This document shows positions 8,985 through 17,401 of a DNA stretch of 64,000 nt, in pieces. The notes below the pieces were generated by a model. It ran no database searches, was not told the origin of the DNA, and saw only the letters and a program-made list of their open reading frames with translations. Positions within the stretch are counted from its first letter, which is position 1. Every line of letters starts with the position of its first letter. This DNA is from Chryseobacterium koreense CCUG 49689 (GTDB lineage: Bacteria; Bacteroidota; Bacteroidia; Flavobacteriales; Weeksellaceae). A program made the translations under genes and the position numbers. The stretch covers positions 1-64,000 of the forward strand of contig NZ_LFNG01000007.1 of assembly GCF_001045435.1 (NCBI RefSeq), read 5' to 3'.

Positions 8985-10121
8985 ATGTATGGAATGAATG
9001 CAGCTGCAACAAATTATGATGGAGAAAATAAATATATAAGAATTACAGATATTGATGAAAGTACACGGCTATTTAATCCAAATCCCTTATGCTCTCCAAA
9101 AGGTAATTTAGAATCCAAATATTTGTTAAATGAAGGAGATGTTCTTTTTACAAGAACGGGAGCAAGTGTTGGAAAATCATACTTGTATAATAAAAACGAT
9201 GGCAATGTTTTTTTCGCAGGTTTTCTTATTCGATTTAACATTAAAAATAACAATCCTTACTTTATTTTTTCACAAACATTGACTTATGAGTATGAAAAAT
9301 GGGTATTATCAATGTCGATGCGCTCTGGTCAACCTGGAATAAATGCTGAAGAATATAAATCCTTACCGATTCATATTACTACAATTGAAGAGCAGAATAA
9401 AATAGCCAATTTTCTTTTTTTGTTAGATTCGAGAATTGAGTGTTCAATGAAAACGATTAATCAGTTAAACTCCCAAATCGAAATACTTGTTAACCTTTTT
9501 ATGGAGGAAAAATTAAAATTGAAAGGGAGTTATGAAAAATGGAAAACTTTTAAATTAGCTGAAATAGGAGAAACATTTAATGGACTTACAGGTAAAAGCA
9601 AAGAAGATTTTGGTTCTGGAAAAAGATACATTCAATACAAACAAATTTTTGATTCGAGAACAATTGATATTAACGAATGTGGATTTGTAGAAATTGATGA
9701 AAATGAAAATCAGAGCAAGGTAAAATTTGGTGATGCTTTTTTTACAGTATCATCTGAAACCGCAAATGAAATCGGAATGTCTTCTGTTTTGCTACAGGAA
9801 GTTGACGATACATATATGAACAGTTTTTGCTTTGGTTTCCGAACATTTTCACATACAGCCCTAAATCCAAAATTTGCTAGTTTCCTTTTTAGAAGTAAAG
9901 TTTTTAGAAACACAATAGTGAAGCTTGCACAAGGAAGTACGAGATATAATATGAGCAAAAATGAATTCTTAAAATTAAAAATAAACTTACCTACTGAATC
10001 TGAACAAATAAAAATATCAAATATATTGGCAAGTCTCTCAGAAAAGCTTGAAACTGAAAAAAGAATTTTAGCGCTTCTCGAACAACAAAAAAAATACTTC
10101 CTTCAAAACCTTTTTATCTAA
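8985..10121 (+). CDS. hsdS: Inverted hsdS copy without start codon (silent cassette)
   Basis: This encodes a type I specificity subunit on the opposite strand to the active hsdS. Both target-recognition domains and both conserved helical regions are present (TTIEEQNKIANFLFLLDSRI in the middle; LEQQKKYFLQNLFI at the end). The open frame really begins at 8847, after a TGA, and its translation from about 8889 reads SPNSPNYFPKLRFPEFVENW, matching SPNLRFPEYQNSW in the active gene. There is no ATG, GTG or TTG before the internal ATG at 8985. A product starting there would lack the beginning of the first recognition domain. It is best explained as a stored specificity cassette that gains a start by inversion. 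Its 3' end overlaps the convergent fic gene by 8 nt. Confidence 0.8.
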   Translation: MYGMNAAATNYDGENKYIRITDIDESTRLFNPNPLCSPKGNLESKYLLNEGDVLFTRTGASVGKSYLYNKNDGNVFFAGFLIRFNIKNNNPYFIFSQTLTYEYEKWVLSMSMRSGQPGINAEEYKSLPIHITTIEEQNKIANFLFLLDSRIECSMKTINQLNSQIEILVNLFMEEKLKLKGSYEKWKTFKLAEIGETFNGLTGKSKEDFGSGKRYIQYKQIFDSRTIDINECGFVEIDENENQSKVKFGDAFFTVSSETANEIGMSSVLLQEVDDTYMNSFCFGFRTFSHTALNPKFASFLFRSKVFRNTIVKLAQGSTRYNMSKNEFLKLKINLPTESEQIKISNILASLSEKLETEKRILALLEQQKKYFLQNLFI

Positions 10122-11007
10122 AAGGAATCTCAAAATAATTCAAAATTTCTTTATAACGATCTTGTGCAGATAAGCAAGTGTCCATCAAATATTCTTGAAT
10201 ATTTTGCCATTCTTGCAAACCGCGATAATAGAACATTTTGAGTTCGTCTGTTATGATGAAAGGAACAATATTGTTCGCAAGACATTCTTTAAACATAATC
10301 AATCTTCCAACACGACCGTTTCCGTCTTGGAACGGGTGAATCATTTCAAACCGATAATGAAAATCAATGATGTTTTCTAAAGTTTTATGTTTGATTATAT
10401 GATATTCATAAAGAAGTTTTTTCATTTCGGAAGAAACATTTTTTGGAACACAAGTTTCATTTCCGCCAACTTCATTTGGAAGTTTTTTGTATTCACCTAC
10501 ATTAAACCAATCCTTTCGACTATCGGAAGTTCCCGATTTTAGAAGAAAATGTAATTCTTTAATAAGAGATTCTGAAAGTTTAGAACTTGCTTTATCAATA
10601 ATGAAATCAATGCAACGAAAATGGTTTGAAGTTTCAATAATATCATCAACATTAATGCTATCTACAGACGCACCGATGGTATTGGTTTCAAAAATGTAGC
10701 GGGTTTGGTCTTGTGTTAATTTACTTCCCTCAATTCGGTTTGAGTTGTAAGTTAAATCAATTTGCGTGCGATGATAAATTCCACCTTTTAGTGTCATTTC
10801 TTTCTGCTCTTTCAAAATGTTGAGCAGAATACTTTTCTCTTTTTTATTAGATTTGTTTTTTTGAGGAGGAAGTGAATCTTCTGGAATATTCCATGTTTTT
10901 CCTGTAATAAAAGCACCTTTAATTTTTCCTAAAGCACAATAATTTCGAACCGTTCTTTCAGAAAGATTATATTTTCTCGCAAATTCGCTTACTGAAATAT
11001 ATTTCAT
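10114..11007 (-). CDS. Fic family protein with N-terminal HTH
   Basis: Fic proteins transfer AMP or related groups to target proteins. The catalytic motif HPFQDGNGRVGR is intact at 224-235. An inhibitory-helix motif S-x-x-x-E-G (S89 to G94, in NSNRIEG) precedes it, as in class II Fic enzymes that hold themselves inactive. Residues 1-42 form a MerR/excisionase-like HTH (SVSEFARKYNLSERTVRNYC, then GKTWNIP), so it may bind DNA and regulate itself. The gene follows hsdS by 77 nt, overlaps the inverted hsdS copy, and lies inside the segment that would flip. Fic genes inside type I restriction loci are known, but their role there is unclear. Confidence 0.88.
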   Translation of the reverse strand: MKYISVSEFARKYNLSERTVRNYCALGKIKGAFITGKTWNIPEDSLPPQKNKSNKKEKSILLNILKEQKEMTLKGGIYHRTQIDLTYNSNRIEGSKLTQDQTRYIFETNTIGASVDSINVDDIIETSNHFRCIDFIIDKASSKLSESLIKELHFLLKSGTSDSRKDWFNVGEYKKLPNEVGGNETCVPKNVSSEMKKLLYEYHIIKHKTLENIIDFHYRFEMIHPFQDGNGRVGRLIMFKECLANNIVPFIITDELKMFYYRGLQEWQNIQEYLMDTCLSAQDRYKEILNYFEIPFR

Positions 11008-11021
11008 TTTAAATCAAAATC

Positions 11022-11080
11022 TGCCGTTATCGGCAAAAGCAATACAAATATATAAATAACTTATATATTCATGCCGATAA
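11022..11080 (-). promoter_or_regulatory. fic promoter with repeated TTATCGGCA sites
   Basis: TTATCGGCA occurs at 11027-11035 and, inverted, at 11072-11080. The first copy is part of the near-palindrome 11022-11035 (TGCCG, TTAT, CGGCA). Between them the minus strand reads TATATTTG (11052-11045), a TAnnTTTG-type -7 element, 38 bases upstream of the fic start. Sites flanking a promoter in this way suggest an operator, possibly for the Fic protein's own HTH. Confidence 0.45.
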
Positions 11081-11084
11081 AATT

Positions 11085-12278
11085 CTAAACGAAAAGATTT
11101 TGGAGGAAGAATTTCTTTTGCAAGTTGAGTTTTCCGAGGATTTGGGTTTCGATTTCTAGTTTCTTTTCGAGATTGCTGAACAACTGCACGATAAGTTTTT
11201 GCTTTTCTCCTTCGGGTATTGGAATTGAAATTGACTTTATAATATCAGCGGATAAATTTCCTTGTCCACCTTGAAGAAATGTTTTTAATATTTCTTCTTT
11301 TTTGAATTTTAGGTAATTTACGATAAATACAGGATTATATTCGGTTCGAATACATAAAATGGCTTGATTTATTGCACCTGAAATTTTGCTAACTCCTACT
11401 TCTCCGCTTGTAGCCCCATAAAGTGCAATTAAAACATCTCCTTTTTCTACTAATTTTGCCGATGAGTTCTTCAATCCTTCCAAGGATATAAATTGTTCTG
11501 TCGATTGAGAATTTATTTCGCCTGATTTAATAAAAGGAATTGTTCCTTCATAATAGTTTTTATTTGAGGTTAATGGAGTTCCTCCTGAAAAAAAAGTCCC
11601 AATTTCTTGAAGTTTCTTATTACCCAAAAACAAATCATTATCATTGAAAATTTTTGCTCTTACGCCATTCATTAGCGACTCCAAGTTTTGAATCGTTTTC
11701 TTTTGGGTTTCTATCCTGAAAATTATTTTAGATAAAAATGAAATAATCTTAATTTGTTCATCATTTTGTGGAACTTGCAAATCCATATTATAGAAATCAT
11801 CGTTTTTGATATTCATTCTATCATCTCTCGCACCGTAGTTAGCAATTTCTCGCATATGACTGTGCCAATGCTTAGACTTGAAATAAATTTCTAAAAATTG
11901 AGGGGTTATTTTTGCAGATTTTATTCTGAAAACCGTATATAATGGGGAAACAAGTCCGGTTTTGAATGTGTTATTTATGTTCATTGCTCCGACTTCAGCA
12001 TTTGCTGAAATCCTTGGATTATAAACAAAGTCTTGAGGTTTTACGATGTAATATCCTTGCAGATTATTTCTATTAGCAATACTCTTTTCAAAATAATCAT
12101 TTTGTAAAACAATGCCTTGAACTGCAGAATTAGAAAAAACTAAGTCCAAATCATTATTTGTGTTTTTTTCATTTACTTTTTCAGAAATATCCCTCAATTT
12201 TAATGTCTCCCATGAATTTTGATATTCAGGAAATCTCAAATTTGGGGATTTTTTTACACTTTTATCTTTATCGCTCAT
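11085..12278 (-). CDS. hsdS: Type I restriction enzyme, S subunit (active copy)
   Basis: HsdS supplies DNA sequence specificity to the methylase and restriction complex. This copy has a start codon (MSDKDKSVKK), a first recognition domain beginning SPNLRFPEYQNSWETLKLRD, a central helical region (FRIETQKKTIQNLESLMNG), a second recognition domain (IGTFFSGGTPLTSNKNYY) and a C-terminal helix ending NLQKKFFLQNLFV. It follows hsdM by 40 nt and is transcribed with it. The paralogue at 8985-10121 shares the conserved ends but has different recognition domains, as expected if the two encode alternative specificities. Confidence 0.92.
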   Translation of the reverse strand: MSDKDKSVKKSPNLRFPEYQNSWETLKLRDISEKVNEKNTNNDLDLVFSNSAVQGIVLQNDYFEKSIANRNNLQGYYIVKPQDFVYNPRISANAEVGAMNINNTFKTGLVSPLYTVFRIKSAKITPQFLEIYFKSKHWHSHMREIANYGARDDRMNIKNDDFYNMDLQVPQNDEQIKIISFLSKIIFRIETQKKTIQNLESLMNGVRAKIFNDNDLFLGNKKLQEIGTFFSGGTPLTSNKNYYEGTIPFIKSGEINSQSTEQFISLEGLKNSSAKLVEKGDVLIALYGATSGEVGVSKISGAINQAILCIRTEYNPVFIVNYLKFKKEEILKTFLQGGQGNLSADIIKSISIPIPEGEKQKLIVQLFSNLEKKLEIETQILGKLNLQKKFFLQNLFV

Positions 12279-12318
12279 CTTGACTTTTTTGAAAAATTAA
12301 TTCTAAAACTTGAGGATT

Positions 12319-13887
12319 TTAAAAAACCAACCCCAATTCTTTTAAATACACATTAATTTCAGCATCAAGTTCGCTGCGTTTCGCCTCCAATTCTTTCAGT
12401 TCGTTCATCACCGCATGAATATCAATTTCTTCCTCTTCCTCAAAAGTATCCACATATCTTGGAATGTTCAAATTGTAATCGTTTTCTGCAACCTCTTCCA
12501 AACTCGCTTTATGACTGAATTTTTCAATTTCTGTTCGGTTTTGATAAGTTTCAACTATTTTGTCTATATGCTTGTTGAGCAACACATTCTGATTCTTTTG
12601 CTTCTCAAATTCCTTGCTCGCATCGATGAACAAAATATCCTCATCTTGCTCGCGACATTTCTTAAACACCAAAATACAGGTCGGAATACTTGTTCCATAG
12701 AAAATATTGGCAGGCAAACCAATTACGGCATCCAAATAATTTTTCTCTTTAATCAAATTTTTGCGAATTGTTAATTCCGCTGCACCTCTGAACAAAACTC
12801 CATGAGGCATTACCACCGCCATTATTCCGTTCTCGTCCAAATGATAAATCATATGTTGGATAAATGCAAAATCCGCTTTGGAAGCAGGAGCCAATTTTCC
12901 GTATTGCGAAAACCTCTCGTCAAGCAACAAAAGTTCATTGGAACTCCATTTTGCGGAAAAAGGTGGATTTGCAACAATGGCGTCAAAAGTTTTGTCCATG
13001 TGTTGCGGTTTCTCCAAAGTGTCTTCTTGCTTGATATCGAAATTACTGTAACTTACTCCGTGCAGAATCATGTTCATTCGTGCAAGGTTATAAGTCGTTC
13101 TGTTCATTTCCTGACCGTAGAAATCGCTCACTTTTGCTTCTCTCGCGACACGCAAAAGCAAAGAGCCACTTCCGCAAGTCGGATCATAAACCGATTTCAA
13201 TTGATTTCTTCTACTGGTCACAATTCTCGATAAGATGGTGGAAACTTGTTGCGGAGTGTAAAATTCACCCGCTTTTTTTCCTGCACCACTCGCAAATTGT
13301 GCAATCAAATATTCATAAGCATCACCCAAAACATCGGCATTGGAATCGGATAAATTGAAATCAATTTCATCCAAATGATATAATACTTTGGAGATTAGAG
13401 TATTTTTCTCGTCTTCTGTTTTTCCAAGTTTGGAAGAAGTCAAATCCAAATCCTCAAAAAGATGTTCAAAATCGTCTTCACTACTTGTTCCAAGTGTAGA
13501 TTGTTCAATATTGGTGAGGATTTTTGAAAGTTCAGGCAAAATAAAATTGGATTCTCCTTCAACCCTGTTGTAACCTTTTTTCGCAACATTGCTGAAAAGT
13601 TCAGATGGTTTCAGAAAATAACCCAAATCTTCTACGATTTCCTCATAAATTGCTTCTACAATTTCTTTTCCTTCTTCGGAATTTTCATCTACATCATTAT
13701 AATCGGTTTCTTCTCCTGAATCGTGTAGTATTTTATTTGCAGTAAAATGGATTTTCTCGGAAAGATATTTATAGAAAATAAAACCCAAAATATAATCCCG
13801 AAATTCATCGGCATCCATTTTTCCGCGTAAAGTATTGGCGATATTCCAAAGTTGCTGCTGCAACTGTCTTTTCTGTTCTTCAGACAT
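12319..13887 (-). CDS. hsdM: Type I restriction enzyme, M subunit
   Basis: HsdM is the N6-adenine methyltransferase subunit. The N-terminal domain (MSEEQKRQLQQQLWNIANTL, DEFRDYILGFIFYKYLSEKI) is typical. The SAM-binding motif I DPTCGSGSLLL lies at 235-245 and the catalytic motif IV NPPF at 307-310. The C-terminal helix region is rich in acidic residues. At 522 residues the length is normal. It is the first gene of the locus, followed by hsdS. A TATCTTTG element 24 bases upstream is the likely promoter. Confidence 0.94.
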   Translation of the reverse strand: MSEEQKRQLQQQLWNIANTLRGKMDADEFRDYILGFIFYKYLSEKIHFTANKILHDSGEETDYNDVDENSEEGKEIVEAIYEEIVEDLGYFLKPSELFSNVAKKGYNRVEGESNFILPELSKILTNIEQSTLGTSSEDDFEHLFEDLDLTSSKLGKTEDEKNTLISKVLYHLDEIDFNLSDSNADVLGDAYEYLIAQFASGAGKKAGEFYTPQQVSTILSRIVTSRRNQLKSVYDPTCGSGSLLLRVAREAKVSDFYGQEMNRTTYNLARMNMILHGVSYSNFDIKQEDTLEKPQHMDKTFDAIVANPPFSAKWSSNELLLLDERFSQYGKLAPASKADFAFIQHMIYHLDENGIMAVVMPHGVLFRGAAELTIRKNLIKEKNYLDAVIGLPANIFYGTSIPTCILVFKKCREQDEDILFIDASKEFEKQKNQNVLLNKHIDKIVETYQNRTEIEKFSHKASLEEVAENDYNLNIPRYVDTFEEEEEIDIHAVMNELKELEAKRSELDAEINVYLKELGLVF

Positions 13888-13910
13888 ATTTTATCCTTAA
13901 TGTAAAACCT

Positions 13911-13918
13911 CAAAGATA
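13911..13918 (-). promoter_or_regulatory. Likely hsdM promoter -7 element
   Basis: The minus strand reads TATCTTTG, matching TAnnTTTG, 24 bases before the hsdM start. The remaining sequence from 13919 to about 14140 is very AT-rich. Apart from the hairpin at 14141-14170, I see nothing recognisable in it. Confidence 0.5.
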
Positions 13919-14140
13919 AAGAAAGTTGCTCGTCAAAGAAAAATTACTGGAAGAATGTTTTACAAAAAATTTTAATCTGTGTACATTCTATTTTAATCAA
14001 AATAAAAAATAATTTGCAATAGGTTTTCACATATTGAAAAAACAACTGTAAGTGAAATTTGTTTCCTTTAGCCAAATAAGATAATTATTCAGAATTAATC
14101 AATGTTTAAAATAGATATTTTTTGGGGTTCCAAAACAAAA

Positions 14141-14170
14141 TGTCCAGTTTTTTAGTAAATAAACTGGACA
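14141..14170 (-). terminator. Hairpin after the mobilization operon
   Basis: TGTCCAGTTT (14141-14150) and AAACTGGACA (14161-14170) pair perfectly around a 10-base loop. On the minus strand the stem is followed by TTTTGTTTT. It lies 17 bases past the stop of the last mobilization gene and probably ends that transcript. Confidence 0.6.
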
Positions 14171-14187
14171 AAATTGAACTTCAATTT

Positions 14188-14733
14188 TCATTTACTTTCA
14201 AACCCCTCTTTAAATTTCATAAACTTTTCCCCATCCCTCGGATTTTTCTTCATCCATTTGTTCATCAAATCTGTGTTGTATTTAAGTTGATTGTAGTCTT
14301 CAATTTTGTAAATCGCTTTTCCGCCTCTCTTGATTTCATCCAAAATTTCCTGCTTAATTTCACTTTTCGCTCGGATGCTTTCGGAGTACCATTGGAAAGC
14401 AAAATAATTTGTACCAAACAAAATGATTACTGCTAAAAACAAAACGCCGATGCTTCCAAAGAAAAAATTTTTCTGCGATTGAGTGCAATATTTAAATTCC
14501 TGCAATAAGTTCTTTAAATCTTGAAATAGTTTCGCCGAATCTTCATCGAGTTTCAATTCAACACTTTCGGGAATCTTATCTTGAAATGATTCAATTAATT
14601 TTTTGACTTCCAAATAAGAGGATTTTGCTTCATTTTGGGCTTGAACATTTGCTTCATTGGTTGCAATAGTTTTTCTAAGCAGTTCATAAATATCGTTTTG
14701 TGGTTCGTTTGGTGTTGTGTTTTGATTTTCCAT
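14188..14733 (-). CDS. Membrane protein of the mobilization operon
   Basis: This 181-residue protein has one strong hydrophobic segment (FGSIGVLFLAVIILFGTNYF, about residues 92-111) flanked by charged helical stretches that could form coiled coils. The N-terminus is polar (MENQNTTPNEPQNDIYELLR). I do not recognise a named family. It begins 1 nt after the relaxase stop and so belongs to the mobilization operon. It may tether the relaxosome to the membrane or to a coupling protein; this is inferred from position and topology only. Confidence 0.6.
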   Translation of the reverse strand: MENQNTTPNEPQNDIYELLRKTIATNEANVQAQNEAKSSYLEVKKLIESFQDKIPESVELKLDEDSAKLFQDLKNLLQEFKYCTQSQKNFFFGSIGVLFLAVIILFGTNYFAFQWYSESIRAKSEIKQEILDEIKRGGKAIYKIEDYNQLKYNTDLMNKWMKKNPRDGEKFMKFKEGFESK

Positions 14734-14734
14734 T

Positions 14735-15646
14735 TTATCTAAATTTTCTTTTTTTGCGTTTTAATAATTCGTCGTCGGGAGCGGTATAAGTTGGTTTCAA
14801 GAATTCATCGATGGTTTTTCCGATTTCCTTTGATACTGCGGATTTCGAAGTTTCAATTTCATTTTCTTTATGCATCTGATTCATTTTTTCTTGAATGATT
14901 TCGTTTCTCTGATAATTCGATTCCAAAATCGATTTGATGTCCGCAATTTTCAGTTTGTTGGTAATTTCTGAGAGTTTGTAGCCGGGTTTGTATTGTCGTT
15001 CGGTTTGGTGATTGATGTCTTCATATCGCACAATCCGCATTCCCGAAATTCCGTCTTTCACATTTTGAGAAAGTGTTACTCGATAACCTTTCAGATGCAT
15101 TTTCATCATTAGATCATCGAAGTTTTTGGCATATTTCAAAGAGTTTGTCAAAGCGTAATACATCATCTGTTTCTTCTCTTTTCCAATCTCGATGTCCGTT
15201 CTCAGATTCAGTTCCTGACAAACTTCACGGACTGCCTTTCCAAAAATTTCTCCGATTTTATGTGCGATAATCGTGTTCTCGCCAAAAGTATTTACTCGAT
15301 TCACAATGAAATGAATGTGTTTTTGCTTCGTGGAAGAATGAATATCCAAACGAATTTGGTTATCATCCGTAACTCCGACTTTTCTTAATGCTTTTAATGC
15401 CAAATCGATCAGTTCTTCATTTGTCAATTTGTCCCCAATGGATTTTTCGGGAGAAATATATCCCGTCAAAGCCCAATTCTTCACATTCTTATTTCGGTTG
15501 GCGACGGCTTTCATTTCCTTGAACTGTAGTTCGGGATCCTCGCTCAAAAGATTGTTGCTGTAAACCATTTCCGCTGTTCCTTTATCGTTTCCGTTGTATT
15601 CCACAGCGATTTTGGAAATTCGTCTTGTGGTTGCACTGTTATTCAT
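14735..15646 (-). CDS. Relaxase / mobilization nuclease
   Basis: This protein nicks one strand at the transfer origin and stays bound to the 5' end during conjugative mobilization. The metal-binding histidine motif is visible in KQKHIHFIVNRVN, and the N-terminal segment TRRISKIAVEYN, AEMVYSNNLL resembles Bacteroidetes mobilization relaxases of the MobP type. The ATG at 15646 gives MNNSATTRRISK and overlaps the mobC-like stop by 8 nt; an ATG ten codons upstream is possible. At about 300 residues it lacks a helicase domain, as in mobilizable elements that borrow a host conjugation apparatus. Confidence 0.8.
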   Translation of the reverse strand: MNNSATTRRISKIAVEYNGNDKGTAEMVYSNNLLSEDPELQFKEMKAVANRNKNVKNWALTGYISPEKSIGDKLTNEELIDLALKALRKVGVTDDNQIRLDIHSSTKQKHIHFIVNRVNTFGENTIIAHKIGEIFGKAVREVCQELNLRTDIEIGKEKKQMMYYALTNSLKYAKNFDDLMMKMHLKGYRVTLSQNVKDGISGMRIVRYEDINHQTERQYKPGYKLSEITNKLKIADIKSILESNYQRNEIIQEKMNQMHKENEIETSKSAVSKEIGKTIDEFLKPTYTAPDDELLKRKKRKFR

Positions 15647-16112
15647 CTTCTTGAAGATTCTCTTGTGCTCTCGCATTCATCTTATTGTAGAGATAATCGT
15701 GGATTAATTTCGTCACCTCTTTAATTTTTTTCAAAATCACTTTTGTATGATCCAACTGTGAAAACTCCCGATGACGCAATAAATTTTTGATTCTGATGAA
15801 ATTATTTCCGTATCCGAGTAAAGTTTCATCTTCCTTAAATTCATTAATTCTGAGTTCTTTTTCGGTGATCAGAAATCGAAAGTATTTTGAAAGTGGAAGT
15901 TTAGATCGTTTTGCTTTTTGTTCTACTTCCTCAAATTCTTTCTGCGTCAATCTCGTCGAAACCACTTTAGTAAATTGGTTGGACATCTTCTTCTTTAAAC
16001 CTCCTTTTCTGCCAATTTCCTTGAAGTAATTTCTTCGTTTTTCCTGTGCAGTTTTCTTTTCCTGTTCTCTTGAAATTTGCTGTACAAATTGTCTTAATTG
16101 ATCGTTTTCCAT
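15639..16112 (-). CDS. MobC-like mobilization accessory protein
   Basis: This 157-residue basic protein has the pattern of Bacteroidetes MobC/BfmA-type relaxosome accessory factors. It has a lysine/arginine-rich N-terminus (EKRRNYFKEIGRKGGLKKK), then a ribbon-helix-helix-like segment (STRLTQKEFEEVEQKAKRSK, LPLSKYFRFLI) and a helical C-terminus. Such proteins bind the transfer origin and help the relaxase. I chose the ATG at 16112 (MENDQLRQFVQQ) since longer readings lack a good start. The stop overlaps the relaxase start, which suggests coupled translation. Confidence 0.72.
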   Translation of the reverse strand: MENDQLRQFVQQISREQEKKTAQEKRRNYFKEIGRKGGLKKKMSNQFTKVVSTRLTQKEFEEVEQKAKRSKLPLSKYFRFLITEKELRINEFKEDETLLGYGNNFIRIKNLLRHREFSQLDHTKVILKKIKEVTKLIHDYLYNKMNARAQENLQEDE

Positions 16113-16194
16113 TTGATTTTTTTCTTTTCTGAAGCAAAAATTTCTATTTTTTGCCGTTAATATTTTTTGAATTTTGTCTGATTTTTGATTGAGA

Positions 16195-16350
16195 TTTTCT
16201 TTGAAATTCAATTGAAAATTTCGCTGAATTTCAACTGAAATTTTGTCTCAATTTTTTCTAAATCAGCGTTCTGTTTTAAAGTTTTCGACGATAGGAGAAA
16301 ACCAAAATGTTCCAATTTTACGATGAGCGGACACGCTTATTGTAAACATT
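16195..16350. other. Candidate transfer origin region
   Basis: This non-coding stretch upstream of the mobilization genes holds several dyads. AATTTCA-AC-TGAAATT lies near 16216-16231, with related GAAATT/AATTTC repeats just before it (16199-16220). AGCG-GACA-CGCT lies near 16325-16336. Transfer origins usually sit next to the mobC/relaxase genes and carry inverted repeats. No nick-site consensus was recognised, so the call is positional. Confidence 0.35.
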
Positions 16351-16368
16351 GGGTACTTTTTGCACTAA

Positions 16369-17340
16369 CTATCTGCCGATTTTGCGTGTAGTTATTTTAC
16401 CCACCTCTTCACTTTCGACACCTGTATCTATTTTACGCAGGTCTGTTTCCTCTATACCTGTATCTATTTTGAGCATGCCACCTGTATCTGTTTTACGCAG
16501 GTTCCCACTGATTAAAAACTCATTTAAGTCTTTGTGATTTTTAAATAAAATCCGTTCGTCAGAAACATTGGAATTTTCCTTTTTTAGAATCTCAGTTACG
16601 GAATCTCCCGTTCTGTCATTGTCCAAATAGAGTTCAATTTGTTGATAGTTTTCGAATTGATTTTTGACTTTGGAAATCATCGAAACCGAATTCAAAATGA
16701 TGTAATCCGAAGATTCTTTTTCGAGTGATTTTTCCAAAATTTTGAACGACAGATAATCTGAAAACCCTTCAAAAATTCTTAAAGTTTTGGAGTGATTATT
16801 TACTGAAGTGAGGTCTTTTTTACCAAGACAAAGTTTGATGTAGGGATTCCTAATCTCATATCCGTCCGAATCATTTTTGAATCCCAAACCGAAATAATTC
16901 TTTCCGTTCAATTCATAATGGATTTCTTTGAGTTCGGATTTCAGGGAATCGAGTTTTCTTGATTTTAAATATTCAATCAAGCTTGGATGTTCGACTTCTC
17001 TGATTTCTAAAATCTGATATCCTGATTTTGGTTTGAAATTATTGGTTTCAATTTCCAGTTTTGTCGGAAGTGAATAATCAAATCTTTTCAGATATTCCAA
17101 TGCTTCGGAAACCAAGCATTTTTTAATTCCCTGAACCAAGGAAACATTATCGTATTTCATTCCTGTTCCGAAATCGAATGCAGTGTTTTGGTTAAAGTTT
17201 ACCACCAAACTTGGTGTTCTTTCCTTTCGGTCGAAGGCATAATAAAAGGCGCTTTTACGGTTGTCTTTGCTCGGGAAAAGAGAAAAACTCTCCAATATTT
17301 CCCTGATGCTGATATTTTCGTTGGCTTGTTTACAATTCAT
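16369..17340 (-). CDS. Toprim domain primase-like protein
   Basis: This 323-residue protein resembles the primases of Bacteroidetes mobile elements. The N-terminal region (FDRKERTPSLVVNF, TAFDFGTGMKYDNVSLVQ) matches the zinc-finger/primase fold but has no CHC2 cysteines, as in relatives. The toprim domain shows the catalytic glutamate at E191 (IFEGFSDYLSF) and D240-x-D242 in LYLDNDRTGD. It likely makes primers for replication of the element. The last 45 residues contain a short repeat built on K-x-DTG that looks like an added tail. An iteron-like region lies directly upstream. Confidence 0.8.
   Translation of the reverse strand: MNCKQANENISIREILESFSLFPSKDNRKSAFYYAFDRKERTPSLVVNFNQNTAFDFGTGMKYDNVSLVQGIKKCLVSEALEYLKRFDYSLPTKLEIETNNFKPKSGYQILEIREVEHPSLIEYLKSRKLDSLKSELKEIHYELNGKNYFGLGFKNDSDGYEIRNPYIKLCLGKKDLTSVNNHSKTLRIFEGFSDYLSFKILEKSLEKESSDYIILNSVSMISKVKNQFENYQQIELYLDNDRTGDSVTEILKKENSNVSDERILFKNHKDLNEFLISGNLRKTDTGGMLKIDTGIEETDLRKIDTGVESEEVGKITTRKIGR
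16419..16501 (-). repeat. Three in-frame repeats at 3' end of primase gene
   Basis: ACCTGTATCT followed by A/G-TTTT recurs at about 16420, 16456 and 16480. The offsets of 36 and 24 bases are multiples of 3. On the coding strand the units give LRKTDTG, LKIDTG and LRKIDTG. Confidence 0.75.
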
Positions 17341-17401
17341 AATAGTGTGTTTTTTGGTTTTGGGATTTTTGTGTTTTGTTTTATAAAATTTTTTGGTGTT
17401 T

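Noticed and set aside
9449-11700. GAAAACGATT shared in inverted orientation by the middle of both hsdS genes, as an internal crossover site
   Set aside because: Ten bases inside a conserved helical region are explained by protein homology; surrounding sequence diverges at once.
8877-16290. 12-base direct repeat AAAGTTTTCGAC at 8877-8888 and 16279-16290, considered as attachment cores
   Set aside because: Repeats of this length are expected by chance in 20 kb of AT-rich sequence, and neither copy adjoins a tRNA or a second matching element.
16419-16501. Short repeats resembling a CRISPR array
   Set aside because: Only three units, unequal spacing of 36 and 24 bases, and all in frame inside the primase gene; no cas genes nearby.
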